From an uncultured Clostridia bacterium (GTDB lineage Bacteria; Bacillota; Clostridia; Christensenellales; Aristaeellaceae): DNA of 10,322 nt. Below the pieces are notes generated by a model. It saw only the letters and a program-made list of their open reading frames with translations. It did no database searches and had not been told where the DNA came from. The stretch spans positions 1 through 10,322 of the forward strand of contig CAKTTL010000095.1 in NCBI GenBank assembly GCA_934615235.1, written 5' to 3'. A program made the translations under genes and the position numbers. Of the stretch, positions 1-6,558 are shown piece after piece (the stretch's first letter is position 1; each line of letters starts with the position of its first letter).

Positions 1-31
<31 letters not shown>

Positions 32-46
32 TCCTCCCGTCCCCCC

Positions 47-1465
47 TTAAAACACCTTGGGTTCGTCGCTCCATTGGGTGAGCGTGTCTTCCTGGAAGAG
101 CCAGTCGGCGGCGGTGATGGCGAGGTCGCCGTCGAAGGCGGGAGCTTCGTCCTGCGGAATTTCGGGCAGAGCGGTGGGGGAAGGCTCGGTTTTGAGGGGC
201 GCGGTAGGGGTTGGTTCAGGCGGAAGCGCGGGCGTCGGGACAGGCGCTGAAAGCGCGTAAGCGCCCGAATCATCGAGCCAGCCGTCGTAAACGGCGGTAA
301 ACAGGGCGCGGACGATGCGCGCCACGGAGTTGAACGTGGACGGGTCGCAGCCGTTGGTGATCATCACCATGCCGGTGCCGTCCGCCGGGTCGCCGTATGC
401 GGCGGCGATCATGCCGTAGGCCTTGCCCTGATGGCCGTACATTGTCCGGCCGTTGACGATCACATCGGTAAGGATGTTCATGTTCAGGCCGCGATTGGTT
501 TCGCAGGCGACGGAGCCGACGTTGTTTTGCAGCGTGCGCATGGCCTCGACGGTTTCCGGGCGCAGGATGCGCGCGCCGTTATACGTGCCGTCGCCGAGGA
601 TGCAGATCAGCAGCCGCGCGAGGCCTTCGGCGGTACACATCAGGCCGCCCGCGGTGTGGGTGTAGTCCAGCTCGGGGTCGGCGTCCCAGTGGGTTTCGTC
701 CGAGGCCATCATGTCGACGGTCATGCCGCCGCTTTCGGTGTTGTACACGCGGGCGATCTGCGCGCCGGCGGGCAGGTTGGGCGTGTGATAGGCGGCGGTC
801 ACGCCGATGGGCTCAAAGATGTAGGTCTGCATGTATTCGTCGACGGTCATGCCGGTCATCTGCTCGATGATCACGCCCAGCAGGCCGCCGCCGAAGTTGG
901 AGTAATCGCAGTCGGTTCCGGGGCGATAGCGGGTAAAATTCTCCCGGCTCTGCCGGCCGGTCAGCACGGTGGTCAGCGGCGTGATGTTGGAGCCGTCCGT
1001 AGCGCGCTTGTAATGGAAACCGTCCGCGAGCGTGGCGGTATGGGTCATGATCTGCCGCACGGTGACGGGCGTATCAGGAAAATACGGGTTGCGCAGCGTG
1101 CAGGGCAGGTACGCCGAAGCGTCCGCGTCCAGCTCGACCCAGCGGTTTTCAACCAGCCGCATCACGCCCAGCGCGGAAACCATTTTCGTTGCCGATGCAA
1201 TTTTGAAATACGTGTCCTCCGTCACGGGGAGATTTTCGGCGCGGTTTGCGCGCCCATAAACGAACGTGTCGACGACCTGACCGCCCGAGACGATCGCGAT
1301 CGACGCGCCCATGGTATCGTACCGGGCGAGCACGTCGTCGATGATCTGCTGGCGCTGCTCGTGCGTATACGCGTCGGGGCAGGCGCATTCAGCCGCGCCC
1401 TGCGCGGTCAGGGAAACGGCCGTCAGCGCGGCCAGAACAAATGCAAGCAAGCGTTTCTTCTTCAT
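47..1465 (-). CDS. Secreted beta-lactamase-family serine hydrolase (class C / PBP4*-like)
   Basis: Predicted 472-residue exported enzyme of the serine beta-lactamase/transpeptidase-like family (Pfam Beta-lactamase type). Such proteins act outside the membrane as D-Ala-D-Ala peptidases, esterases or amidases; the substrate cannot be told from sequence. Seen: a signal peptide (KKKR, then a hydrophobic stretch to about residue 22, Ala-rich cleavage region), the nucleophile motif SATK at residues 91-94, YSN at 188-190, and HQG at 345-347 in the place of the KTG motif. The segment VRQIMTHTATL is the family's typical conserved block. After about residue 415 comes a Pro/Thr-rich linker and a short acidic tail, perhaps wall-spanning; no sortase signal or lipobox is visible. 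ATG at 1465 is chosen because it directly precedes the signal peptide. A longer frame to 1528 would put 21 unlikely residues before it. No SD precedes this ATG. Family call is firm, true beta-lactam resistance is unlikely. Confidence 0.9.
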   Translation of the reverse strand: MKKKRLLAFVLAALTAVSLTAQGAAECACPDAYTHEQRQQIIDDVLARYDTMGASIAIVSGGQVVDTFVYGRANRAENLPVTEDTYFKIASATKMVSALGVMRLVENRWVELDADASAYLPCTLRNPYFPDTPVTVRQIMTHTATLADGFHYKRATDGSNITPLTTVLTGRQSRENFTRYRPGTDCDYSNFGGGLLGVIIEQMTGMTVDEYMQTYIFEPIGVTAAYHTPNLPAGAQIARVYNTESGGMTVDMMASDETHWDADPELDYTHTAGGLMCTAEGLARLLICILGDGTYNGARILRPETVEAMRTLQNNVGSVACETNRGLNMNILTDVIVNGRTMYGHQGKAYGMIAAAYGDPADGTGMVMITNGCDPSTFNSVARIVRALFTAVYDGWLDDSGAYALSAPVPTPALPPEPTPTAPLKTEPSPTALPEIPQDEAPAFDGDLAITAADWLFQEDTLTQWSDEPKVF

Positions 1466-1500
1466 GCGGGTATTGTAACATACTTTTGCAAGGTTGTCAC
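1466..1500 (-). promoter_or_regulatory. Sigma-A type promoter giving a predicted leaderless mRNA
   Basis: On the minus strand there is a -35 GTGACA (1500-1495, 5/6 to TTGACA), a 17-nt spacer, and an extended -10 TGT-TACAAT (TACAAT at 1477-1472, 5/6 to TATAAT). Only six bases (ACCCGC) separate the -10 from the ATG at 1465, so the expected start point is the A of the ATG. No Shine-Dalgarno sequence lies between them. Confidence 0.6.
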
Positions 1501-1537
1501 GGGGCGGGGAACGATGGGGGGACGCCAAGGAGACGCC

Positions 1538-1741
1538 AGGGGGACGCTGTCCCCCTGGACCCCCTGGCAGGAACCTGAGGTTCCTGCACCTCCCGGCATG
1601 GACTCGGAGAGGTGTTGCTCGTCAGCTCGTCCGCGCGTTTATTTGCGCGACTGCGTCGTACGGGGACGGGAACGCCAGGGGGACTCCGTCCCCCTGGACC
1701 CCTAGGCAGGAACCTGAGGTTCCTGCACCTCCCGGCTTGGG
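1538..1741 (+). repeat. Two-copy hairpin repeat cluster (left copy, plus orientation)
   Basis: Two repeats with a 139-bp period. Each has a GGGGGAC hairpin (1538-1556, loop GCT; 1677-1695, loop TCC) and, exactly 30 bp on, a CAGGAACCTGAGGTTCCTG hairpin (1568-1586; 1707-1725), followed by CACCTCCCGGC. Between them lies GCTCGTCAGCTCGTC (1617-1631) running into a CGCGC...GCGCG hairpin. No U-tracts follow, so these are not ordinary terminators. They fill the gap between the serine hydrolase promoter and the end of bofA; no gene is supported here. The same modules recur, inverted, at 4568-4830. Confidence 0.9.
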
Positions 1742-1749
1742 TTTCCGTT

Positions 1750-2031
1750 TTACAGGATTTTCTGCAATACGCCGACAAGCGCCGCGCCCGGCGCGCCCAG
1801 AACAACGGACAGGCCGAGCAATGCCGGGCCGATCGTTACGCTCAGCTGACCGGCATGGAAAAGCGCCGTTACGCCGTTCCATGCCGCCGCGACGGCCAGC
1901 CCGCTTACGCCGTTCATCAGCAGATTCCGCGCGCGCTTGGGCGGCCCGAACGCCTCCCATCCCAGAAAGTACAGCGCGCACAATCCGGCAATCACCCACA
2001 CAACAAGCCGCCAGGGAATGGAAGAAAGCAA
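1750..2031 (-). CDS. bofA: BofA-family pro-sigma-K processing inhibitor
   Basis: Small integral membrane protein of 93 residues with a TTG start (98 if ATG at 2046 is used). In Bacillus subtilis BofA sits in the outer forespore membrane with SpoIVFA and holds back SpoIVFB, delaying pro-sigma-K cleavage until engulfment is complete. Seen: an N-terminal membrane segment (WRLVVWVIAGLCALYFLGW), the family's LLMNGVSGLAV block, and the C-terminal block IGPALLGLSVVLGAPGAALV, matching the usual pattern of BofA ends. Length suits the family. TTG at 2031 is preferred because GGGGGTGAT lies 5-8 nt upstream, close to the ideal AGGAGGTGAT; ATG at 2046 and GTG at 2040 have no good SD. The initiation region overlaps the terminator of the upstream glycosidase gene. 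It is not beside recR, its usual neighbour in many Bacillota. Family call good, start less certain. Confidence 0.8.
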   Translation of the reverse strand: MLSSIPWRLVVWVIAGLCALYFLGWEAFGPPKRARNLLMNGVSGLAVAAAWNGVTALFHAGQLSVTIGPALLGLSVVLGAPGAALVGVLQKIL

Positions 2032-2070
2032 AAAAATCACCCCCATGGAGGGTATGCTCCACGGGGGTGA
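2030..2070 (-). terminator. Intrinsic terminator after the glycosidase gene, overlapping bofA start
   Basis: On the minus strand a 14-bp stem (arms 2070-2057 and 2050-2037, loop CATACC) is followed at once by seven T (2036-2030). One pair is G.U on the minus strand but A.C on the plus strand, so the structure is intact only in minus-strand RNA. It begins 10 nt after the glycosidase stop codon. Confidence 0.85.
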
Positions 2071-2079
2071 GACATGCCG

Positions 2080-2976
2080 TTATTCCTGCGGCCAGCTCCA
2101 ATGCGTCAGGTCTTCGCTCCAGGCAAGACCGATGGACGCGTACGAATCAAACGCTTCCGCTTCGGAGAACTGCGAACCATGGAAGAACATCAGATAGCGC
2201 GGCAGGCCGGGCAGATCTGGCGCTTCCATAACGAATGCGGCAGTCAGACGGCCGTGCGTCCAGGGCCAGTCTTTTTGGCCGAGATAAAGGTCGGGAACGC
2301 GCTGCGTCCAATGAACCAGATCATTGGAATCCATGATGCGAATGCCGTTTTCCGGGCTGGAGAACATACGGTATCCCGTGCCGTACGGCAGGACGCAGAC
2401 GTTTTCTCCGGCAGCGGAGCTGCCCTTATATTCCCATTCGTTCATATCTTTCGAGAAGGAATAACTTACGCCATTCTGCTTGAAAAAGCACCACCATCCG
2501 TCATCCGTTTTCAGCAGGAAAGGGTCGATCATACGGCCCATATCCTCGCGGGCGACGTTTTTGCCGTGCACGCGGATCAGTTCGGGTTGAGACCAGTCGG
2601 CCAGATTGCACGAACGCATGAGGAACACGCGGGAATTCGAATTGCCGTATTTTTCGCCGTTTGGGCGGCAATAGGTTTGCAGGCACAGAATCCATTCCCT
2701 GCCGTTTCGAACGACGCTTCCGGGGCTGGACCAGTTGCAGTTCCTGTCGCGTGGGGTGAGCAGACGGGGACCGTCCCAGTTGAGCAGGTTGCGGCTGGTG
2801 AATTCGGCAAGGCGCAGATAGGGCTGTGTTTCTCCGGGCAGATTTTCGACCATTGTGCAATACAGGTGAAACACGCCCGCTTCATAAATGGCCGTGGGAT
2901 CGCGGTATGCGGTTTGCGCGTCTCCAGGAATCAACAGGGCGCTTGAAAGACGGCTCAGGTCAATTTTCTGATTCAT
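2080..2976 (-). CDS. GH43-like five-bladed beta-propeller glycoside hydrolase
   Basis: A 298-residue protein with the look of the GH43/GH32 clan: repeated W-containing propeller blades such as SRNLLNWDGP, SCNLADWSQP, SKDMNEWEYKG, SNDLVHWTQR and SEDLTHWSWPQ. These enzymes trim arabinose, xylose, fructose or related residues from oligosaccharides. Candidate acidic residues are D26 in YRDPTAIYEAG (base), D151 in GRMIDPFLL, and E191 or E251 (MEAPDL); which is the acid is not settled. There is no signal peptide, so it probably acts on imported sugars in the cytoplasm. The ATG overlaps the vanW-family stop codon (ATGA), indicating translational coupling; GGGG lies 11 nt upstream. A terminator follows directly. 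Exact family and substrate are unknown, and a non-catalytic propeller is possible. GC is uneven and on average lower than in the dehydrogenase gene. Confidence 0.75.
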   Translation of the reverse strand: MNQKIDLSRLSSALLIPGDAQTAYRDPTAIYEAGVFHLYCTMVENLPGETQPYLRLAEFTSRNLLNWDGPRLLTPRDRNCNWSSPGSVVRNGREWILCLQTYCRPNGEKYGNSNSRVFLMRSCNLADWSQPELIRVHGKNVAREDMGRMIDPFLLKTDDGWWCFFKQNGVSYSFSKDMNEWEYKGSSAAGENVCVLPYGTGYRMFSSPENGIRIMDSNDLVHWTQRVPDLYLGQKDWPWTHGRLTAAFVMEAPDLPGLPRYLMFFHGSQFSEAEAFDSYASIGLAWSEDLTHWSWPQE

Positions 2977-4493
2977 TCCTGCGGCCCCTTTCCGTCGTTA
3001 TATTCGTAGGTCGGGTTAATCTTCCGGTAATCGGATGTATAGAACGCTTCGCGTTTGACTTCCTGCCCGTTGACGAGCCAGATTTTGTACGTCTGCGTGC
3101 GGTAGCCCTCGTGCGCGTTTTTGATTTTGTTCGTCGTGCCGAGGGGGAGGTTGGGGTTATAGTTGTAAACGGTATCCTCTTCTTTGACCTTATCGACGTA
3201 AATCGTTTCGGAGGCGAGATCGATCGTAACGCCTTCGCCCAGCGACATGCCGTAAACCTCGACCGTCACGCGCTGGTTTTCGTACCATGCCGTCACGAAC
3301 AGCGGCGTTTCGCCGTCGTTTCGCATCACCAGATCGACGCTCGGCCAGTCGACGGTCGCGTCCTCGCCGCGCGGGACGTAATCGCTCGGCCAGGCGTGCG
3401 GGTACCGCTTGACGATGCTGCAGTCGGCGCGCAAAAGCGCGTTGAACAGCGTCGTCGCCACCTGACACACGCCGCCGCCGGTTTCCTTCACTGAAGCGCC
3501 GCCGGCGATGGCCGCGGCTTCCTTATAGCCCTTTTCTTTCGTGCGTTCGCCGGTACAGGTGTTGAAGGAAATCGTGCCGCCGTTCGCGTCGATCATGCGG
3601 CCGTTGAGCGCTTCGGCCGCCAGCTCGATGTTGCGGTTGCGGTTGCTGTTGTCGGTTGTTTTCGTCGTGAACGAGGTGATGAGCCCGTAATTCGCCGTCA
3701 GCGCGGCGCGTGTGACGGATGGCTCGACCGTTTCTATCGGCAGCGGAATGGTCACGCCCTGCGCGCCCGCGTTCAGCTGCGCGATGACGGTCTCGTACAG
3801 CGCGTCCGCATCCAGACGGCGGCCGACCTGCTCGTCCGAGAAGGCGAAGGAGCGGTTCGCCACGTCGAAAGCCAGCACGCGCGCGTCGACGCACTCGATG
3901 TAATACTGCGAGGCAAGCGAATCGCACATCTCGCGCACCTGCGATTTATCGTAGGTGTAAGCCGAATCATAATACGCGCCCATGCTTTCCAGCCGGCGAA
4001 CGGCCGCGTAGCGGTCTTCCAGCGAGCCGGAGCGCCCCAGCGCGTACGCCTGCGCAAGCAGCGAATCCGTGTCCCAATCCAGCGCCATCGTGTCCGAAGC
4101 GATGCGCCATGTGCTGCTGCCGTCGGAAAGAAATACCTCGAAGCCCTTCGCTTCCGCCGTTTCATGGCTGGCGAGCAGCGCGCGCGCTTCGCTCATCGTC
4201 TTGCCGCCCAGATCGATTCCGTCCACATGCACGCCGGGATAGAACGTGTTTCCCTCTACGGCTGCGACTGTCTTTTGAAAATCAGCATACGCCGCCAGCT
4301 GATTTTCCGCGTATATGTACGCGTAGCCCAGCATGCACAGGAAGGCGAAAATCACCGGAAGCGTCCAGAACGGGAAGCGTCTGCGTTTTTTGCGCCGCGG
4401 AGGGCGGCGCATATCCCGCGGCTCTTCGCGCCGTCCGCCTCTGCCGTCCCGCCGGTAATCGTATTCGTATGCGTTATTTTCATCGTATCTCAC
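2973..4493 (-). CDS. VanW-family membrane-anchored envelope protein with peptidoglycan-binding-like and G5-like regions
   Basis: A 506-residue protein with a basic cytoplasmic N-terminus (RRKKRRR), one membrane segment at about residues 41-61 and a large extracytoplasmic part. After the membrane comes a region like the PG_binding_4 domain common in this family (GKTMSEARALLASHE), then the VanW domain with its hallmarks: ISFNTCTGERT, GGGVCQVATTLFNALL, PHAWPSDYVPRGEDATV and DLVMRNDGETPLFVTAW. The C-terminus (PLGTTNKIKNAHEGYRTQTYKIWLVNGQ, here in two parts: PLGTTNK and GYRTQTYKIWLVNGQ) resembles a G5 domain. VanW occurs in vanB-type vancomycin clusters, but family members are widespread in Bacillota with unproven, probably peptidoglycan-related roles; no van genes are near. 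GTG at 4493 is chosen because GAGGGG lies 7 nt upstream; a TTG at 4514 would include the SD in the coding part. First gene of a unit with the glycosidase. Confidence 0.88.
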   Translation of the reverse strand: MRYDENNAYEYDYRRDGRGGRREEPRDMRRPPRRKKRRRFPFWTLPVIFAFLCMLGYAYIYAENQLAAYADFQKTVAAVEGNTFYPGVHVDGIDLGGKTMSEARALLASHETAEAKGFEVFLSDGSSTWRIASDTMALDWDTDSLLAQAYALGRSGSLEDRYAAVRRLESMGAYYDSAYTYDKSQVREMCDSLASQYYIECVDARVLAFDVANRSFAFSDEQVGRRLDADALYETVIAQLNAGAQGVTIPLPIETVEPSVTRAALTANYGLITSFTTKTTDNSNRNRNIELAAEALNGRMIDANGGTISFNTCTGERTKEKGYKEAAAIAGGASVKETGGGVCQVATTLFNALLRADCSIVKRYPHAWPSDYVPRGEDATVDWPSVDLVMRNDGETPLFVTAWYENQRVTVEVYGMSLGEGVTIDLASETIYVDKVKEEDTVYNYNPNLPLGTTNKIKNAHEGYRTQTYKIWLVNGQEVKREAFYTSDYRKINPTYEYNDGKGPQE

Positions 4494-4524
4494 GGTAAAA
4501 CCCCTCTGTTTCAAAATCTACCCC

Positions 4525-4553
4525 ATTATACATGGAGAGGAGAAATAACGCAA
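4525..4553 (-). promoter_or_regulatory. Promoter of the vanW-family/glycosidase unit
   Basis: Minus strand: -35 TTGCGT (4553-4548), 17-nt spacer, perfect -10 TATAAT (4530-4525). Predicted start about 4518, giving a 5' leader of about 25 nt that holds the GAGGGG ribosome site. The -35 is only a half match (TTG). Confidence 0.6.
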
Positions 4554-4567
4554 GAACGCAGCCAAAG

Positions 4568-4830
4568 GCGGGAGGTGCAGGAACCTCAGGTTCCTGGCAG
4601 GGGGTGCAGCGGACGAGCTGACGAGCTTCATTCCCTTGAGCCCAACCCGGGAGATCCAGGAACCTCAGGTTCCTGCCAGGGGGTGCAGGGGGACGGAGTC
4701 CCCCTGCCGTCCCCCCGCGCGGACGAGCTGACGAGCTCCATTCCCTTGAGCCCAAACCGGGAGGTCCAGGAACCTCAGGTTCCTGGCGGGAGGTGCAGGG
4801 GGACGGAGTCCCCCTGCCGTTCCCCGCCCC
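4568..4830 (-). repeat. Tandem hairpin repeat cluster (right copy, minus orientation, 110-bp period)
   Basis: About 2.7 tandem units of the family at 1538-1741, in the opposite orientation. Hairpin CAGGAACCTCAGGTTCCTG is at 4578-4596, 4657-4675 and 4767-4785; the last two are 110 bp apart. The GGGGGAC hairpin (loop GGA on this strand) is at 4687-4705 and 4797-4815, each 30 bp from its AACCT hairpin. The motif GACGAGCTGACGAGC occurs at 4612-4626 and 4722-4736. The first unit lacks the GGGGGAC hairpin, which explains its shorter spacing (79 bp). The stretch from 4515 to 4870 holds this cluster and the vanW promoter; no gene is supported. Confidence 0.9.
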
Positions 4831-4870
4831 TCATACAGAAATTACCGGCAGGATTGGAAGCGTATTTGGT

Positions 4871-4899
4871 TTGACCTTTTCGGCGGGGATTGATATAAT
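4871..4899 (+). promoter_or_regulatory. Strong sigma-A type promoter of the dehydrogenase operon
   Basis: TTGACC (4871-4876, 5/6), 17-nt spacer, perfect TATAAT (4894-4899) with an extended -10 TGA just before it (4891-4893). Predicted start about 4906, leaving a leader of about 144 nt before the ATG at 5050. Confidence 0.8.
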
Positions 4900-4905
4900 C
4901 AGAGT

Positions 4906-5040
4906 ATCCTAGGGTGTAACTGAAAAATTCCCTGAGACTCCATCACGGCGTCTTTTCCTTCGGTTTCCCTCATTGAACGGACGAAAAAACCGCTCGTGCT
5001 GTCGCCTCTTCCTTTTTCAGATACCCCCTTGAAACGGAGG
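4906..5040 (+). promoter_or_regulatory. Candidate structured 5' leader of the dehydrogenase gene
   Basis: Positions 4912-4927 can pair with 5013-5028: CTGAAAAA with TTTTTCAG (8 bp), extended past two mismatches by GT/AC-type and GGG/CCC pairs, 13-14 of 16 positions in all. This helix would enclose about 85 nt, starts about 6 nt after the predicted transcription start and ends 8 nt before the GGAGG ribosome site (5036-5040). The 3' half is one copy of a repeat seen again at 7821-7880. I recognise no known riboswitch class. A repeat insertion that happens to fold is the main alternative. Confidence 0.4.
4974..5030 (+). repeat. Dispersed repeat, copy A
   Basis: About 57 bp matching 7821-7878 with few changes. 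The shared core includes CGCTCGTGCTG and CGCCTCTTCCTTTTTCAGAT followed by ACCCCCT; differences cluster in the first half (single-base gap, CGAAAAAACCG versus CGGAAAAATCCG). Copy A lies in the leader of the dehydrogenase gene. Confidence 0.85.
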
Positions 5041-5049
5041 AATGAACGA

Positions 5050-6543
5050 ATGAAACTGTCTTTGAATGGGATCCAGGATCGCGCGGCGTGGGAGCGCGCG
5101 GGCATCGCGCTGCCTGAGTACGACGTTCGCGCCATGCGCGAAAAAACCAAGGAGAACCCCGTGTGGGTGCACTTCGGCGCAGGCAACATTTTCCGCGCGT
5201 TCCTGTGCGCGGCGATGCAGCGCGTGCTGGACAGCGGCGCGAGCGACTGCGGCATCATCGCGTGCGAGACGTACGACGGCGAGATCATCGACCGGGCGTA
5301 TACGGCGTACGACAACCTGAGCCTGGTCGCGGTCATGCGCGCGGACGGCAAGGTGGAAAAGCGCGTCGTGGCGAGCGTGGCCGAGGCCGTGAAGGCGGAT
5401 GAAGCGGGCCTTGCGCGCATGCGCGAAATTTTCCGCAGCCCGTCGCTGCAGATGGCCAGCCTGACCGTCACCGAGAAGGCCTATAAGCCCGAAAACCCGA
5501 TGATGCGCCTGATCGTCTCCTTCCTGAGCGAGCGCTACAACGCCGGCGGCACGCCGATGGCGATTGTGAGCATGGACAACTGCGCGCATAACGGCGATAA
5601 GCTGCACGCCGCGATGATGCCCGCCGCCGAGGCGATGGCCAGCGAGGGCGCGGTCGCCGCGGGTTTCCTCGACTGGATGCGCGAAAACGTCGCCTTCCCC
5701 AACACGATGATCGACAAGATCACCCCGCACCCGGACGAGCAGATTCGCCAGATGCTGGTTGACGACGGCGTGGAGGATATGGAAATTATCCACACCGAAA
5801 AGCATACCGCCACGGCCGGTTTCGTCAACGCCGAGCAGGCCGAATACCTCGTCATCGAGGATAATTTCCCCAACGGCCACCCGCCGCTTGAAAAGGCCGA
5901 CATGCTCTTTACCGACAAGGAGACGGTGGACAAGGTTGAAAAGATGAAGGTCGGCACGTGCCTGAACCCGCTGCATACCGCGCTGGCGATTCTCGGCTGC
6001 CTGCTGGGCTTCACCAAGATCAGCGCCGAAATGGCGGACGACGATCTGAGCGAGTTCGTCGACCGGCTGGGCTACGTCGAGAGCCTGCCCGTGGTGGAAG
6101 ATCCCGGCGTGCTCTCCCCCAAGAAGTTCCTGGACGAGGTCGTCAAGCTCCGCCTGCCCAACCCCTTCCTGCCCGATACCCCGCAGCGCATCGCGACCGA
6201 CACCTCGCAGAAGCTGTCCGTCCGCTTCGGCCATACCATCGGCGCGACGCAGGATAAATCGAAGCTGCACTGCGTGCCGTTCGTGCTGGCGGCGTGGTTC
6301 CGCTATCTGACCGGCGTGGACGACGAGGGCAACGCTTTCACGCCCAGCCCCGACCCGCGCATGGAGGAAGTCCGCGCCCGGATGGCGAACGGCCTGTCCG
6401 ACGAGCTGCTGTCCGACGTGACGCTGTTCGGCCATGACCTGGTGGCCAACGGCATGGCGCCCGTCGTGCGCGCGAAGTTCTCCGAGATGATGCAGGGCAA
6501 GGGCGCTGTGCGCCGTGCGCTGAAGAAAGTGCTTTCGGAATAA
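5050..6543 (+). CDS. Mannitol dehydrogenase-family oxidoreductase (D-mannonate oxidoreductase/UxuB-like)
   Basis: A 497-residue NAD(P)-dependent polyol or sugar-acid dehydrogenase of the long-chain mannitol dehydrogenase family, which includes mannitol 2-dehydrogenase and fructuronate reductase (UxuB, interconverting D-fructuronate and D-mannonate in hexuronate breakdown). Seen: the dinucleotide-binding turn HFGAGNIFRAF (residues 41-51), the SMDNCAHNGDKLH block, KITPHPDEQIRQML, and the catalytic region KMKVGTCLNPLHTALA with candidate K300, N306 and H309. The TCLNPLHTALA form reminds me of Bacillota and Thermotoga mannonate-oxidoreductase-like members, but substrate cannot be fixed; no uxuA, uxaC or mtl transport genes are in view. 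ATG at 5050 has GGAGG at 5036-5040, 9 nt upstream. GC is very high, near 70% in sampled stretches. Likely cotranscribed with the next gene, 15 nt away. Confidence 0.88.
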   Translation: MKLSLNGIQDRAAWERAGIALPEYDVRAMREKTKENPVWVHFGAGNIFRAFLCAAMQRVLDSGASDCGIIACETYDGEIIDRAYTAYDNLSLVAVMRADGKVEKRVVASVAEAVKADEAGLARMREIFRSPSLQMASLTVTEKAYKPENPMMRLIVSFLSERYNAGGTPMAIVSMDNCAHNGDKLHAAMMPAAEAMASEGAVAAGFLDWMRENVAFPNTMIDKITPHPDEQIRQMLVDDGVEDMEIIHTEKHTATAGFVNAEQAEYLVIEDNFPNGHPPLEKADMLFTDKETVDKVEKMKVGTCLNPLHTALAILGCLLGFTKISAEMADDDLSEFVDRLGYVESLPVVEDPGVLSPKKFLDEVVKLRLPNPFLPDTPQRIATDTSQKLSVRFGHTIGATQDKSKLHCVPFVLAAWFRYLTGVDDEGNAFTPSPDPRMEEVRARMANGLSDELLSDVTLFGHDLVANGMAPVVRAKFSEMMQGKGAVRRALKKVLSE

Positions 6544-6558
6544 ACGGAGGAAAAAGAC

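Noticed and set aside
431..1705. A 424-codon plus-strand frame over the serine hydrolase, and a similar one at 2074-2946 over the glycosidase
   Set aside because: Both are antisense shadows of genes with clear catalytic or fold motifs; the translations look like composition-driven noise.
1497..1805. Small frames running through the hairpin repeats (also 4480-4755 and 8527-8824)
   Set aside because: The peptides are translations of repeats, copied wherever the repeats occur. No SD or independent coding signal supports them.
2973..4493. Vancomycin resistance locus
   Set aside because: VanW-family proteins are common outside resistance clusters, and no vanR, S, Y, H, B or X gene is nearby.
4568..4830. 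CRISPR-like array
   Set aside because: Repeats are regular, but the stretches between hairpins are themselves repeated rather than unique spacers, and no cas genes are present.
5042..5053. Three-codon upstream frame (ATG AAC GAA TGA) overlapping the dehydrogenase start
   Set aside because: Its ATG is one base from GGAGG, too close for initiation, whereas the ATG at 5050 has normal spacing. Probably chance.
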